In this document: piece after piece, positions 1 through 11,139 of the stretch | Position numbering within the stretch: the stretch's first letter is position 1 | Layout: every line of letters starts with the position of its first letter | From: Oscarella lobularis | Taxonomy: Eukaryota > Porifera > Homoscleromorpha > Homosclerophorida > Oscarellidae | Direction of reading: 5' to 3' | NCBI RefSeq assembly: GCF_947507565.1 | Contig: NC_089192.1 | Coordinates: forward strand, 1,174,690-1,238,689 | DNA: 64,000 bases | The notes under the pieces: generated by a model | The model's database searches: none | Told to the model about the DNA's origin: nothing | Seen by the model: only the letters and a program-made list of their open reading frames with translations | Made by a program: the position numbers and the translations under genes

Positions 1-862
1 CCGAAATCCCAGTCTCACAAGATATACGTGAGCAATAATTCAGGTTTCTTATTGAGGACTAGATGTAATCAGAGCAGTAGTCGTTATTACGACTTTCACT
101 GTTTGGGGTCTCAGCAAGTGCGATATATAACCGTTGTTTATGAGAATCGTCCTCGACTCGGACGAATGAAAGTGTGTGAAGTTGAAGTGTTCTACAAACC
201 AGGTCCCAGACTACCTTGTCCACATCTTCCTCATCTCCCAAATTCAACGACGATTACTGATTGGAAAACGGCGACATACTCGTGCATCAATAACCTTGTT
301 CCAGAGACTCAAACAATAGCTTGCCTACCAAGTGGTCAATGGAGCAGAACCCTAAAGCAATGCAGGCGTAAGTGCTCAGCGAACGAAATTCTAATGATCT
401 CTTTGATTTATTGCTATCTATAGCCAAAATGTGTCCTGATCTGATTCATCCCGTTCATGGCAACATTAGACTACCCTCAGAGAAAGCATTAGGAAGTACG
501 GCCACGTATAGCTGTTCATCTTGCTATAGACTCCATGGAAAAGAAATGAGGCAGTGTCAGCTGACAAACGACGGAAAATCTTTAAAGTGGTCAGGATCAG
601 AGCCGACTTGCCAAGGTACTACAATGGAAGCCTGTTTTACTGGGTAAATAATATATGTATATTAGTTGTTCACTGTGGAGATGCTCCAGTGGTTGATAAG
701 GCAAACGTTACAGTCGCGGCAAAAATCTGCGGTGGTACTGCTTTGTACAGGTGCAAGGGAGACGCAACGTTGTTTGGAAGCTCACACCTATTCTGTGGTC
801 CTGAGGGAAAGTGGCTGGGTACAGTGCCAATCTGTGTCAGTATTCCGAAACATGGGAATTAA
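1..862 (+). CDS. L1: lectin-like/CCP secreted protein, alpha class, 5'-truncated by window edge
   Basis: This is the 3' part of an array gene; the signal peptide, domain 1 and the start of domain 2 lie left of the window. Seen exons are about 1-367 (end of galactose-binding-like domain 2, closing with VCEVEVFYKP, then CCP1), 424-615 (CCP2) and 666-862 (CCP3, stop TAA). Introns of 56 and 50 bp have GT-AG borders in phase 1. The CCP exons show the usual spaced cysteines and the WSGSEPTC and GKWLGTVPIC signatures. No membrane segment follows CCP3, so the product should be secreted. Exons 2-4 most resemble L4, L7, L10 and L15, which places it in the alpha class. The visible reading frame is intact. 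Confidence 0.85.
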
Positions 863-943
863 ACTTACAGACAGAACATCTTAGGCTTGTGTAACAAATA
901 TTGCCTGCCGGATTTATTTGCTGTAGCATCCGGGGCCAGTGGG

Positions 944-960
944 TCACGTGATGTCGCGTC
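944..960 (+). promoter_or_regulatory. E-box/CRE-like element upstream of L2
   Basis: TCACGTGATGTCGCGTC lies 159 bp before the L2 ATG. It combines a CACGTG E-box with a degraded TGACGTC half. The same block recurs before nine other array genes. Function is inferred from conservation and position only. Confidence 0.5.
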
Positions 961-1102
961 GTTCCGTATGCTATGCTATGCAGTGTCCGCCGCCGCGTTT
1001 AGTTCATCGCAAATGATACGGAGCAATTAGATCGTCGGGTCTTATACCACTACATGTAAGACGATCGTCTGTTCGTATCGCAGAGCGAGCGTTGAAGTTG
1101 CG

Positions 1103-2813
1103 ATGACGAAACTCAGTCTTTATTGCGCATTCCTCTTTGCAGCCGTACTGACGGCACAATGTAGTTCGGGCATGGAGGATTTGGAGTCGACGGCGGTGAA
1201 TCCTCCTACCGAATGCGAACGACGCGAGAAATTGGATCTCAATGCTGTTGGAGCTGAGCTAGAATTTGAAGTACAAAGCTCTCTAGACGTTCTGAGCAGA
1301 TACGAGTTTTCTGTGGACGGCAATAATGGCACAGAATGGGAAGAGTGTACTGTGTCGAGTCTAACTGACCAAGTTGACTATTGGATCGATCTTCAAAACA
1401 TTTATCCTATTGATCGCATCACGTTGCTGTCTCGCTACTACAGGGCCAATGGTGCTGAGGTATTTGTGGGTAATTTCAGTGCAGCGAGAAAGACTGAGAA
1501 TCAACAGAAATGCGGAGGCAGTTATCCAGAGGTACCCCGAGGTAAAAGTGCTCCTCTAACCGATTTTGACTGTCACGGCACACATTGGGTTCAATACATT
1601 CGAATCAGAAGAGTCAGCACTACAGAATTAATAAGTTTGCAGATTTGTGAAATAGAAGTTTATCATAAGAGTAAGCATTATCTATCCGTCCCTTTAGTTA
1701 AGTGTCTCATCCCTTTATTGATTAAGATTATAATTATGATCTCAGAAGACTGAATCCTGAAATGTCTTTTGAATCAAATGGCTTACATCTCGGAAGTAGT
1801 TACAGTCTTGCTACTGACGGTATTCCAGATCTCCGTAGCTGCTCTCGGAGCAGTTTGATCCGCCAATACGGCTCTATTTGGATGAAAGTCAACTTACGCA
1901 AAGCCTATGCTGTTTCCAAAGTTAGGCTACTCTCTCTTGAACCCAATTTATATAGAGTATTTATAAGCAAGAGCTCCGACTTCTTGAACAAAACGGAATG
2001 CAATCAAGATAACTTTTACGAGTACATATGCCCAGTCTTGCAAGCTCAGCATATACTCGTTGTTTATGAACAACCTCAGAACTCTTTCAATAGGAGGTAC
2101 CAAATGCAAGTTTGTGAAATTGAAGTCTACTACAAACCGGAAGAAATACGTCACCGGCATCATCCAGGCCTTCCCTGTGGATTTCCTCCGCATCTTCCCA
2201 AATCAACAATGACTACTGATTGGGAAACGACAACGTACACGTGCAAAGATGGTCTAGTTCCTGTACAGCAAACCATAACATGTTTATCAAGTGGAAGTTG
2301 GAGCAGTACTCTACGGCAGTGCAAGCGTGAGTAGACCATCTTTTGCTCAAACCTTTTTTAAAAGATTTTCTCATTAGCCAAAGAATGTCCAGAACTTCGT
2401 CATCCAGTTCACGGAGATGTGTCACTACCATTCGATTTGATCAAGGGAGCAACTGCCAAGTACAGCTGCGCCGCCTGCTATGAAATGGATGGCGACAAAA
2501 AAAGACAGTGTCAGGCAGAAGACAACGAGAATACATTGAAGTGGTCAGGATCAGAACCAACATGCAAAGGTACTACCAGCGGTTTTCTATTAGCCTCACC
2601 AAACGAGTATGCATTTATGTAGTTGTCCACTGTGACGAGGCTCCAATTGTTGAAACGGCTACGCTCAAAGTCGTATCAAAGACTTGCGGAGGCGTTGCAT
2701 CGTACAAGTGTGTAGGTGAGAGAACTCTGTTTGGAAGTCCTCATCTTCTCTGTGGTCCTCAGGGTAAGTGGCTGGGCACAGTACCAAAATGCGTTGACAT
2801 ACCTAGATACTAA
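1103..2813 (+). CDS. L2: secreted lectin-like/CCP protein, beta class
   Basis: Four exons (1103-1670, 1727-2326, 2378-2569, 2623-2813) join in phase 1 to a 516-residue protein. Residues 1-~22 are a signal peptide (MTKLSLYCAFLFAAVLTAQC). Exon 1 encodes a galactose-binding-like domain with the F-type-lectin/FTP hallmarks YWIDL, EVFVGN, a cysteine before FDC, and the closing LQICEIEVY. Exon 2 repeats this fold (IWMKVNL, YRVFIS, MQVCEIEVYY) and ends in CCP1. Exons 3 and 4 are CCP2 and CCP3. No membrane anchor or GPI-like tail is visible. The fucose-binding HxRxDxxR signature of classical F-type lectins is not evident, so ligand specificity is open. A secreted recognition protein is the likely role (inference). 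The frame is intact and the ATG is the first in frame with a leader. Confidence 0.87.
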
Positions 2814-2877
2814 TAAGGAAGACGGTTCTGTAAAATAGTTTTGCATTGCTTAGTTTTGGTAAGCCTGAGGCGATCAT

Positions 2878-3100
2878 CTTGTATGTATACAAGAAGTAAT
2901 TATGCACTAAGAAGGCTCGTATGCTAGCATGTGCAATATCTGGTTCAGATAATTATGGACCGATGCGTATCCGGGGCCAGTTGTTGACGCCATTTTGTCT
3001 TCTTGCAACGATGACTTGCTTCTCTTTGCTGTTACACTGACGATGAAGTGTAGTTAGAATTTCGAGTCGACTGCGGCGAATCCTTCCCTAAATGGCAGCT
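2878..3100 (+). pseudogene. Relic of gamma-class 5' flank and start of exon 1
   Basis: Bases 2878-2945 match the flank before L3, L6 and L9 (ACAAGAAGTAATTATGCACT and following). About 2965-3085 match the gamma promoter and leader: the CCGGGGCCAGTTGTTGACGC block, then the leader with CTTCTCTTTGCTGTTACACT, then a GTCGACTGCGGCGAATCCT match. The expected start ATGAAAATCGC is degraded and a TAG interrupts the leader. Homology stops at about 3090, and the rest of the gene is absent here. A second gamma 5' region begins at about 5350, so the intervening ficolin-like gene is bracketed by direct repeats. Confidence 0.75.
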
Positions 3101-3545
3101 GTCTCGATCAGCAGTCAACGCAGTCAAGGTTCTTTTCCCTGGTTCGACCGGGTTCATTCACGCTTCAGTACGCTTCGTGAGGACGAAATATAGTCTTCTA
3201 GCACCGATTCCTCCGCACAGAAGGTCGATCCTCGGGTGGTACAAGAAGGAGATCGATGTTGAATTCTTTTCGCTACTGTAGGAGATTTTTTCTGCGTTTC
3301 TTGAACGACGAAAACTGATTAGCATCGACAGTGGCACCCGATTTTTGAGCAGTCGTTTCAGACAAATCAATCAGGTGAATCACTCCAGCTAGTACACGTG
3401 TTGTACTACTACATGTTTACTACAGTACTACATGTTTTCCTTTAGGAGTAAATTTATTGCGAAAACAGCCATGAAGCAGCAACATACATACGTTTACACA
3501 CTCACACACCCACGTACACGCAAACACACACCCTTGTTCAGTGTT
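3100..3545. other. Intergenic, with CA-rich tract
   Basis: No supported gene is seen between the gamma relic and the 3' end of the ficolin-like gene. About 3478-3535 is CA/TACA-rich simple sequence (ACATACATACGTTTACACAC and following). Confidence 0.5.
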
Positions 3546-4892
3546 CTATTTAGATCGAAACTTCATTTCGGTGAACACTTGTTTTTTAAACACGTCCTTC
3601 CTATACCAGGCGACAGTTTTTAAGTCATTTCTACCGTAGACTCCGTTCAGGTTAGCGTCGTAGCAGGCACCGTACCACCATGCTCCCTGATAAGATTTTG
3701 CACAATCAGATTTACTGCCTCTGTCTTTGGTTGAAAACTCCCTTCCATTATGGTATGCAAGCGAGTCTCGAATTGTTCCATTAAATCCACTAATATGCAG
3801 CACGTATTTGCTTTTTTCATTCCCCATACTGAAATTTCTGTATTTTGCATAATTCTTGACGTTGTTTTCTTCCATGAGTTCAATTCTCAATTCATTCCCA
3901 TTACTGAGACCAAGTAGCCAGTGAATTTTGTCTAATCCTAACCAAAATTCACCCCTGACATTGCCAAATCCAATTTTATAATCATTCCAGCCTCGAAAAA
4001 AATCGACAGAGCCATCCTGTCTTCTTTGGAAGACAGTCCAGCCGCCACCGTCGGTTTTCATGTCACAGTAGACAGGAATGATAAGATACAGGCCAATAGA
4101 AACGTTGTAAGGGCCACTAGTTGCTTCAGGATAACGTTTGAGTATACAAGAACAAGTGCAGTTTTCCAGTATGGGCAAGCCTTGAATTACTAAACATGAT
4201 AGTGAGCAGTTAGTAATTTTTTTCTTTGGAATACTTGCCTTTCAATGTGAGAGATCTCAGCTCGTGTCTTAGCTGATATATTTGAGGTAGAAACGCTGTT
4301 TGTGAGACAACGCCAAGAGGACCCATTTCGCCTTTCTACACACGTTTGGACGCGGTAGATTCTTGGTAGACAGAGGTGTAGTATACCTCTCCTTTTTCTC
4401 CGTGCTTTCCAGGGAGACCTACTGGACCTACTGGACCTTCGGTTCCGGTCGATCCTCTTGGGCCTCTAGGACCGTTCGGGCCTATTGGGCCCATTTTCCC
4501 CTTGAATCACCAAATTATCATATACTCACACGAGCGCAAGTTCTTACCTTTGCTCCTTTTTGACCTCGGTGACCTCTAAGTCCACTTGGTCCTGCGTTCC
4601 CAGGCAATCCTTGAGGCCCAACAGTTCCCTAGACAGACACAGGTAGTTGCCAACCTTTGCTACAAATTACCGGAGAGCCCTGGGGACCCATAGCTCCTGG
4701 AGAACCGGACGGCCCCGGACTTCCTGGTAAACCAGCAGGGCCAACTGGGCCAGGTAGTCCTTGTGGTCCAGGAGCAGAGTTTTGCTACACAATAAAAAAT
4801 TAGCAAATGTGAAAAGAAAGCTAGTGCACGACTGCGTTTCCAGATGATGGAACCAGGAACAGAAGTAACACGTAAGCGAATTTAGAAATCAT
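3546..4892 (-). CDS. Collagen-fibrinogen (ficolin-like) secreted lectin
   Basis: Six minus-strand exons (about 4892-4830, 4784-4671, 4628-4548, 4500-4387, 4335-4239, 4189-3546) give about 370 residues. Exon 1 is a signal peptide ([15 protein letters not shown]). Exons 2-4 and the start of exon 5 encode Gly-X-Y collagen repeats. The rest of exon 5 is a short neck, and exon 6 carries a fibrinogen-related C-terminal domain: [54 protein letters not shown], then YRKD near the end. Intron 5 has a GC donor (AAAG|GCAAGT), the only one that restores the frame. The calcium-loop region DRGSKSD differs from the usual acidic D-x-D-N-D ficolin loop, so calcium binding may be altered. The family opsonises or agglutinates glycans outside the cell; here that is inferred. 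The exact exon 1 donor is uncertain by 3 bp. Confidence 0.87.
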
Positions 4893-5483
4893 ATTTGCCC
4901 GTCAACTACTGAACTTGATTTGAACTTTCTGCCCAACCCGACGCCAATTTATATAGTTGTAAGATCCTTTTTTGAAAGACGGTCTTACGTGGCACAACAC
5001 GGTAAAGAATCAAAACCGCGATATATAGGCTCGAGTCACGTGAGGTAGAGGTCTCCGTAAAACGCCGTTCTGTAGCGTTGAGTGTAAAGAACGGCGTTGA
5101 AAATTAAATTAATTTCCCGAGCACCAGGGCGCGGCGTGCGGGCTTCGCATGCAAACCCACTGGCAACTGCGAGCTGATAGTGCATGATGCAATCACCCGA
5201 AGGGGCAAAGGTTTAGGGTAAGGGAGGGGCCACTCTTACATGTCTATAGCACGTCATGTGTTTATGGTGACAATAAAGCTCGCGGAGGGTGTTCGGGGAT
5301 TACATGATGGCTTACCGCAGGCCATCATCATCATCTGTTACGGACAGAACATATTAGAGTTGTGTACAGTACAAGAAGTAATTAATTATGCACTAGGAAA
5401 GGCTCGTAGGCTGGCACGTATAATTTCTGGTTTGTGACGAATATTATGTTAATTGACACATCCGGGCCAGTCATTTAAGCGTC
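4893..5483. other. Intergenic between divergent ficolin-like gene and L3
   Basis: This 591-bp gap holds both 5' ends. An 11-bp perfect inverted repeat lies at 5061-5071 and 5088-5098 (AACGCCGTTCT/AGAACGGCGTT). A CACGTGA site at about 5037-5043 lies on the ficolin-like side. From about 5352 the sequence is the gamma-class 5' flank. No coding region is supported. Confidence 0.5.
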
Positions 5484-7087
5484 ATGAGGAAAATCGCTCC
5501 TTCTTACTTGCTTCTCTTTGCTGTTACACTGACGGTGAAATGCAGTTTAGGGAAAGAGGATTTTGAGTCAACTGCGGCGAATCCTCCTGCATCGGGGGCC
5601 GTTTGCGGACAACGCAAGAAGTTGGATCTCAACGCTGTTGGTGCTGAGCTCCAATTTGAAGTAAAAAACGCTCTAGACGTGGAAAGCAGTTTCGAACATG
5701 CTACGGATGGCAATAATGATACAGACTGGGGAAAGTGTACTGTCTCGAGTCTTGCTGAAAGAATTGACTATTGGATTGATCTTCGAAACGTTTATCCTAT
5801 TGATCGCATCACGTTACTGTCTCGCTTCTGGGGCAAAGGCGCCAGGGTATTTATTGGAAATACTGAATTTGTCTGTGATGGTACCTACTGGGTTCAGTAC
5901 GTTCGAATCAGATTAGTCAGTGAAGCATTAACAAGTCTGCAGATTTGTGAGATAGAAGTTTATCATAATGGTAAGCATTTATCTCTCATTTCCATTTATC
6001 ACGCACGTTTATCTAGGTTCTAAGTACTTAGAAAGCTGAATCCTCATATGCATTTTGAACTGAGTGACCTACATCCCAAAAGTAGTTACAAATCTGCTAC
6101 TGACGGCATTCCAAATCTCATTACCGGTGCTCAGAGCAGTTCCATACGGCAACAGGGATCTATCTGTATGATGGTTGACTTGCGAAACGCCTACACTGTT
6201 TCTGATATTTGGCTACTGACTTCTGAACCCAATTTCTATAGGATATTTCTAAGCAATAGCTCCGATTTTGTGAACAAAACGGAATGCAATCAAGAAAAAT
6301 TATTTGAGTACATCTGTTCAGCCATAGAAGCTCGCCACATACTCGTTATCTACGAACGACTTGCCTGTAGCTATGTATCGAATGCAGGTTGGCGAAATCG
6401 AAGTCTTTACAACTAAATCATCTTGTCCGCCTCCTCCGCCTCCTCCTCTTTGTGGCTTTCCTCCATATCTTCCCAAAGCAACAATGACTACTGACTGGAA
6501 AACAGCAACTTACACGTGTGATGACAATCTGATACCCCAAACTCAAGCCATAGTATGCTTATCAAGCGGACTTTGGAGCAGCACTCCACAGCGGTGCAAG
6601 CGTAAGCAAATATATCTAGTACCTAAAAATGGCTGTTTAACATTTTTGCTCTCTAGCAACAAAATGCTCCAACCTCAACTCTCCAGTTCATGGCAGCGTC
6701 TCTCTTCCTTCTGAAATGATAGCCGGAACGATTGCCAAGTACAGCTGTGGAATCTGTTACAGAATACACGGCAATGAAAGGAGGCAATGCATATCAAAGC
6801 ATAGTGGAATTTCCTTGAAGTGGTCAGGATCAGAGCCATCCTGCAAAGGTACAAAACTTGTCCATACTTCTTAGCTAATTTATGTGTGTAATTTAGTTGT
6901 TCACTGTGGGGATCCTCCAATTGTAGACAAGGCAACGCATAGCGTCACGTCGAAAGTCTGCGGTGGCGTTGCTGCATACGAATGCAGTGAAGGAGCACTC
7001 ATGCTAGGCAGCCGGCATCTCATCTGCAGTCCAGAGGGTAAGTGGCTGGGAACACGACCTGTATGCGTCCACGTGGCTTATCAGTAA
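5484..7087 (+). pseudogene. L3: gamma-class lectin-like/CCP pseudogene
   Basis: Exons correspond to 5484-5970, 6017-6601, 6657-6848 and 6897-7087. The leader (MRKIAPSYLLLFAVTLTVKC) and exon 1 are open, but domain 1 lacks about 23 residues present in L6 and L9: VFIGN runs straight into TEFVCDG, an in-frame deletion of 69 bp. Exon 2 starts with a 4-bp deletion relative to L9 (SKYDLRKL becomes a frameshift ending at TGA about 6036). A second frameshift lies near 6360, where LACSYVSNAG replaces the expected YRMQVGEIEV frame. Exons 3 and 4 are intact CCPs. All splice sites remain good. Two independent frameshifts make a functional full-length product unlikely. Confidence 0.8.
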
Positions 7088-7140
7088 GCACAACGCCGAC
7101 TTTGAACGCATTTTCTAGTGTATGTATTCGGAGACGTAAT

Positions 7141-7157
7141 TCACGTGATGTCGCGTG
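7141..7157 (+). promoter_or_regulatory. E-box/CRE-like element upstream of L4
   Basis: TCACGTGATGTCGCGTG lies 169 bp before the L4 ATG. It is the T variant of the array element. Confidence 0.5.
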
Positions 7158-7309
7158 ATTTTGTTGTCCTTTCCGCGTTCTGCGAAGCCCAACGCCGCAT
7201 TTAGCGTCGCAAAAGTGACGACGGCAAAGAGTACGGAGCAATGAAGTCGCCGGGTTTTGTTCCACTATATTTTAGAGCCAGTCTAGCTCACAATTAACTC
7301 ATTGTTGCA

Positions 7310-8955
7310 ATGCATTATTCCGCAGTTATTATCATAGTCGTTTTATCGCTTCAGTTCAGCTCAGCGGCTCCGACAAATCCAGGTAGTGACGTCGACAGTG
7401 AGAAGTTGAATCTCAATGCTGTTGGAGCCGTCATGGAATTTGACATACAAAACCCGTTGTATGCTGGAAGTTCATATGATCGTGCTATTGACGGCAATGT
7501 AGGCACCAACGGGGCTGATTGTGCCGTCTCGAACTTTGCTGAAGAGACTGATTTCTTGATCAATCTTCGTGGCGTTTACCCTGTTGATCGCATTGCTGTT
7601 TTATCGCGGGGTGGGCATGCCGGCACTGCAGAAATATTTGTTGGAAACGTGAGTGCTGCAGGGAGAAGTCAAAATCAAATTCAATGTGGAGGCAAATATC
7701 CAGACAGGGCTGCTACTTCGTTTACTGACTTTAGGTGCTCTACAACCTTTTGGATTCAATATATACGAATTAGAAAATCTAACTAATGGAAGCATTGGAA
7801 ACATTGGTCCTTGCAGATATGTGAAGTAGCTGTCTATCACCATAGTTAAGTAAACAATATCTCTAGAATAAGACTAACCTCCTTATGTGTAGATCAGAAA
7901 TACAATCTCGGGAGGATGAATGCTCAACTGCAGTTTGAGCTATCTGGGTCATATTTAAGAATCGGAAGTGGCTATGAGATGGCTACTGATGGTGAACTTG
8001 ACAAGTGTGTCCAGACTATTAATTTCAGTGGAGGGGAGATTGTATGGCTAAAGATCGACTTGAAGGAATTTTACTTGGTGACTAATGTTACAGTCTCAGC
8101 TCCATCTAATAACAGAGTGTACGTCAGTAAAACATCAGACTTCCTGATGAAGACTAGATGTAATCAGATCGGCGATCACTTTCAGTGCTCTGGATCTCAT
8201 CACGTTCGATATTTAGCCATTGTTGGCAGGAGTTACTGGTATGGCAGAAGCAGAAAGGTATGTGAAGTTGAAGTTTTCTACAAACCGGATTACGCAACAC
8301 TACCTTGTCAACGCCTTCCTCATCTCCCGAATTCAACTGCAGTTACTGATTGGAAAACTGCAACATACACGTGCAGCAATAATCTTTTTCCTCAGACGCA
8401 AACAATAACTTGCCTACCAACTGGACATTGGAGCAGAACTTTACAGCAGTGCAGGCGTAAGCGCTTAGCAATCAACTTCCTAAGCCCTTTTTGATTCTTT
8501 TCTATCTAGCCAAAATGTGCCCTGATATCGGCCATCCAAGTCATGGCGAAATCTCATTACCACCAGAGACAACTTTGAGCAGTACTGTGATATACAGCTG
8601 TTCAACCTGCTATAGACTGCATGGAAACAAAACAAGGCAATGTCAGCAGGCAAACGACGAAAAATCTTTGAAGTGGTCAGGATCAGAGCCGGCTTGCCAA
8701 GGTACCACAATAGAAGCTTGCTTTACTGAGAAAATATATTTTATGTATTCATGTTTAGTTGTTCACTGTGGAGATGCTCCAGCGGTTGAAAAGGCCACCC
8801 TTAGAGTTGTTTCAAAAATTTGTGGAGGTACAGCTTTGTACAAGTGCAAGGGAGACGCAACGTTGTTTGGAAGTTCACACCTATTCTGCGGTCCTGAGGG
8901 AAGGTGGCTGGGTACAGTGCCAACGTGCCTACTGATTCCTAGACATGGAAAGTAA
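7310..8955 (+). pseudogene. L4: alpha-class lectin-like/CCP gene with in-frame stop
   Basis: Exons 7310-7844, 7893-8456, 8510-8701 and 8759-8955 keep phase 1 throughout. The leader is MHYSAVIIIVVLSLQFSSAA. Domain 1 is followed by domain 2 plus CCP1, CCP2 and CCP3, as in L7 and L10. In exon 1 the codon after IRIRKSN is TAA (7784-7786), where L10 reads ACC. The frame continues normally after it (WKHWKHWSLQICEVAVYHH). Splice sites and exons 2-4 are intact, so this is a single nonsense lesion: a young pseudogene, a null allele, a sequencing error, or readthrough. Without readthrough only a 158-residue secreted fragment of domain 1 would be made. Confidence 0.75.
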
Positions 8956-9060
8956 ACTTATGGACAGAACATCGTAGAGTTGGGACGTTGTAAAAAGTAC
9001 TACCAGCATAATATATTTGGCGGGATTACAGTATTGACTAACGCATCCGGGGGCCGTCAT

Positions 9061-9077
9061 TCACGTGACGTCGCGTG
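9061..9077 (+). promoter_or_regulatory. E-box/CRE-like element upstream of L5
   Basis: TCACGTGACGTCGCGTG lies 164 bp before the L5 ATG. This is the full C variant, with overlapping CACGTG and TGACGTC. Confidence 0.5.
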
Positions 9078-9224
9078 GTTTTCGTCGTTCCGTGTGCTGT
9101 GCGGTCCGACGCCGCGTTTAGAGCATCGAAAAAGAGTACGGAGCAATTAGATCGTCGGGTATTATTCCACTACATGTAAGCCGACCGTCTGTTCGCATCG
9201 CAGAGAGCGATAGTTGAAGTTGCG

Positions 9225-10936
9225 ATGACAAAACTCAGTCTTTATTGCGCATTTGTCTTCGCAGCCGTACTGACGGCACAATGTAGTTCAGGCATGGAGG
9301 ATTTGGTGTCGACTGCGGTGAATCCTCCCTCCGAATGCGAACGACGCGAGAAATTGGATCTCAACGCTGTTGGAGCTGAGCTAGAATTTGAAGTACAAAA
9401 CACTCTAGACGTACTGAGCAGATACGAATTTTCTATCGACGGCAATAAAGGCACAGAATGGGCAGAGTGTACTACATCGAGCCTATCTGACAAAGTTGAC
9501 TATTGGATTGACCTTCGAAACATTTATCCTATTGATCGCGTAACGTTACTGTCTCGCTACTATAAGGCAAACGGCGCCGAGGTATTTGTAGGAAATTTCA
9601 GTGCAGCAGGAAAGACTGAGAATCAACAGAAATGTGGAGACAGTTATCCAGAGGTACCCCGAGGTAAAAGTGCTCCTCTAACCGATTTTGACTGTCACGG
9701 CACACATTGGGTTCAATACATTCGAATCAGAAGAGTTATTGCAAAAAATTAGTAAGAAGTTTGCACATTTGTGAAATAGAAGTTTATCATAAGGGTAAGC
9801 GTTATCTACCCGTTCTTAATTAAGTGTCTCACCCTTTTATTAATTAAGATTATAAGTACGATCTCAAAAGACTGAATCCTGAAATGTCTTTCGAATCAAA
9901 TGGCTTACATCCCGGAAGTAGTTACAGTCTTGCTACTGACGGCATTCCAGATCTCCGTAGCTGCTCTCGGAGCAGTTCGATCCGCCAATACGGCTCTATT
10001 TGGATGAAAGTCAACTTACGCAAGGCCTATGCTGTTTCCCAAGTTCGGCTACTGTCTCACGAACCCGATTTATATAGAGTATTTATAAGCAACAGCTCCG
10101 AGTTTGTGAACAAAACCGAATGCAATCAAGATAACTTTTATGAGTACATATGCCCAGTCTTGCAAGCTCAGCATATACTCGTTGTTTATGAACGACCTCA
10201 GAGCTCTTCTAATCGTGTGTACCAAATGCAAGTTTGTGAAATTGAAGTCTACTACGAACCGGAAGAAGTACCTCACCAGGATCCGCCTGATCTTCCTTGC
10301 GGCTTTCCTCCGCATCTTCCCAAATCAACAATGACTACTGATTGGGAAACAGCGACGTACTCGTGCAAAGACGGTCTAGTACCTTTACACCAAACCATAA
10401 CATGTTTATCAAGTGGACGTTGGAGCAGCACTCCACAGCAGTGCAAGCGTGAGTAGACAATCTTTGCTCAAACCTAGTATCTAACAGATTTTCTTATTAG
10501 CCAAAGAATGCCCAGAACTTTCTCATCCAGTTCATGGAGATGTGTCACTACCGTCAGATCTAATCAAGGGAGCAACTGCCAAGTACAGCTGCGCCGCCTG
10601 CTACGAAATGGATGGTGACGAAAAGAGGCAGTGCCAGGCAGAAGACAACGGGAATACATTGAAGTGGTCGGGATCAGAACCAGCATGCAAAAGTACTACC
10701 AGCGATTTTCTATTAGCCTCACTCAACGAGTATGCATTCATGTAGTTGTCCACTGTGGAGAGGCTCCAATTGTTGAAACGGCTACGCTCAAAGTCATATC
10801 AAAGACCTGCGGAGGCGTTGCATCGTACAAGTGTGTAGGAGAGAGAACTTTGTTTGGAAGTCCTCATCTTCTCTGTGGTCCTCAGGGTAAGTGGCTGGGC
10901 ACTGTACCAAAATGCGTTGACATACCTAGATACTAA
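9225..10936 (+). pseudogene. L5: beta-class lectin-like/CCP gene with exon 1 frameshift
   Basis: Exons 9225-9794, 9849-10448, 10501-10692 and 10746-10936 align with L2. The exon 1 frame is lost after RIRRVIAKN (stop TAG at 9750-9752), whereas the sequence for LHICEIEVYHK resumes one base out of frame. The exon is one base short of the phase-1 length shared by its relatives. Everything downstream is intact. A GTAAGA inside the lesion (9751 onward) could act as an early donor and skip the end of domain 1, but no relative does this. The CCP2 exon ends AAA|GT where most relatives have AAG|GT. Confidence 0.75.
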
Positions 10937-11139
10937 TAAGGAAGACGGTTCGGTAGAATAGTTTTGCATGGCTTAGTTTTGGTAAGCCTTAGGCGATCAT
11001 CTTGTGCGTACAAGAATTATGCACTAAGAAGGCTCGTATGCTACTAGCATGTGTAACTTCTGGTTTGTGCAGAAAATTATATATTAATTATGGACCAATG
11101 GGTATCCGGGGCCAGTTGTTGACGCCATTTTGTCTTGCA

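Noticed and set aside
59-247. Minus-strand open frames opposite lectin exons
   Set aside because: They recur opposite the same exons in every copy and lack family features; they are shadows of the plus-strand coding sequence.
4176-4178. Start of the fibrinogen exon as an independent gene at TTG
   Set aside because: There is no ATG there; the exon continues upstream through a GC-AG intron into collagen exons and a signal peptide.
5037-5043. CACGTGA near the ficolin-like gene as part of the array element
   Set aside because: Only the E-box core matches; the GTCGCGTG extension is missing, so it was not counted with the ten sites.
9740-9760. Genuine early splice donor in L5 exon 1
   Set aside because: GTAAGA exists, but no other copy splices there and it would remove the conserved ICEIEVY strand; a frameshift lesion is simpler.
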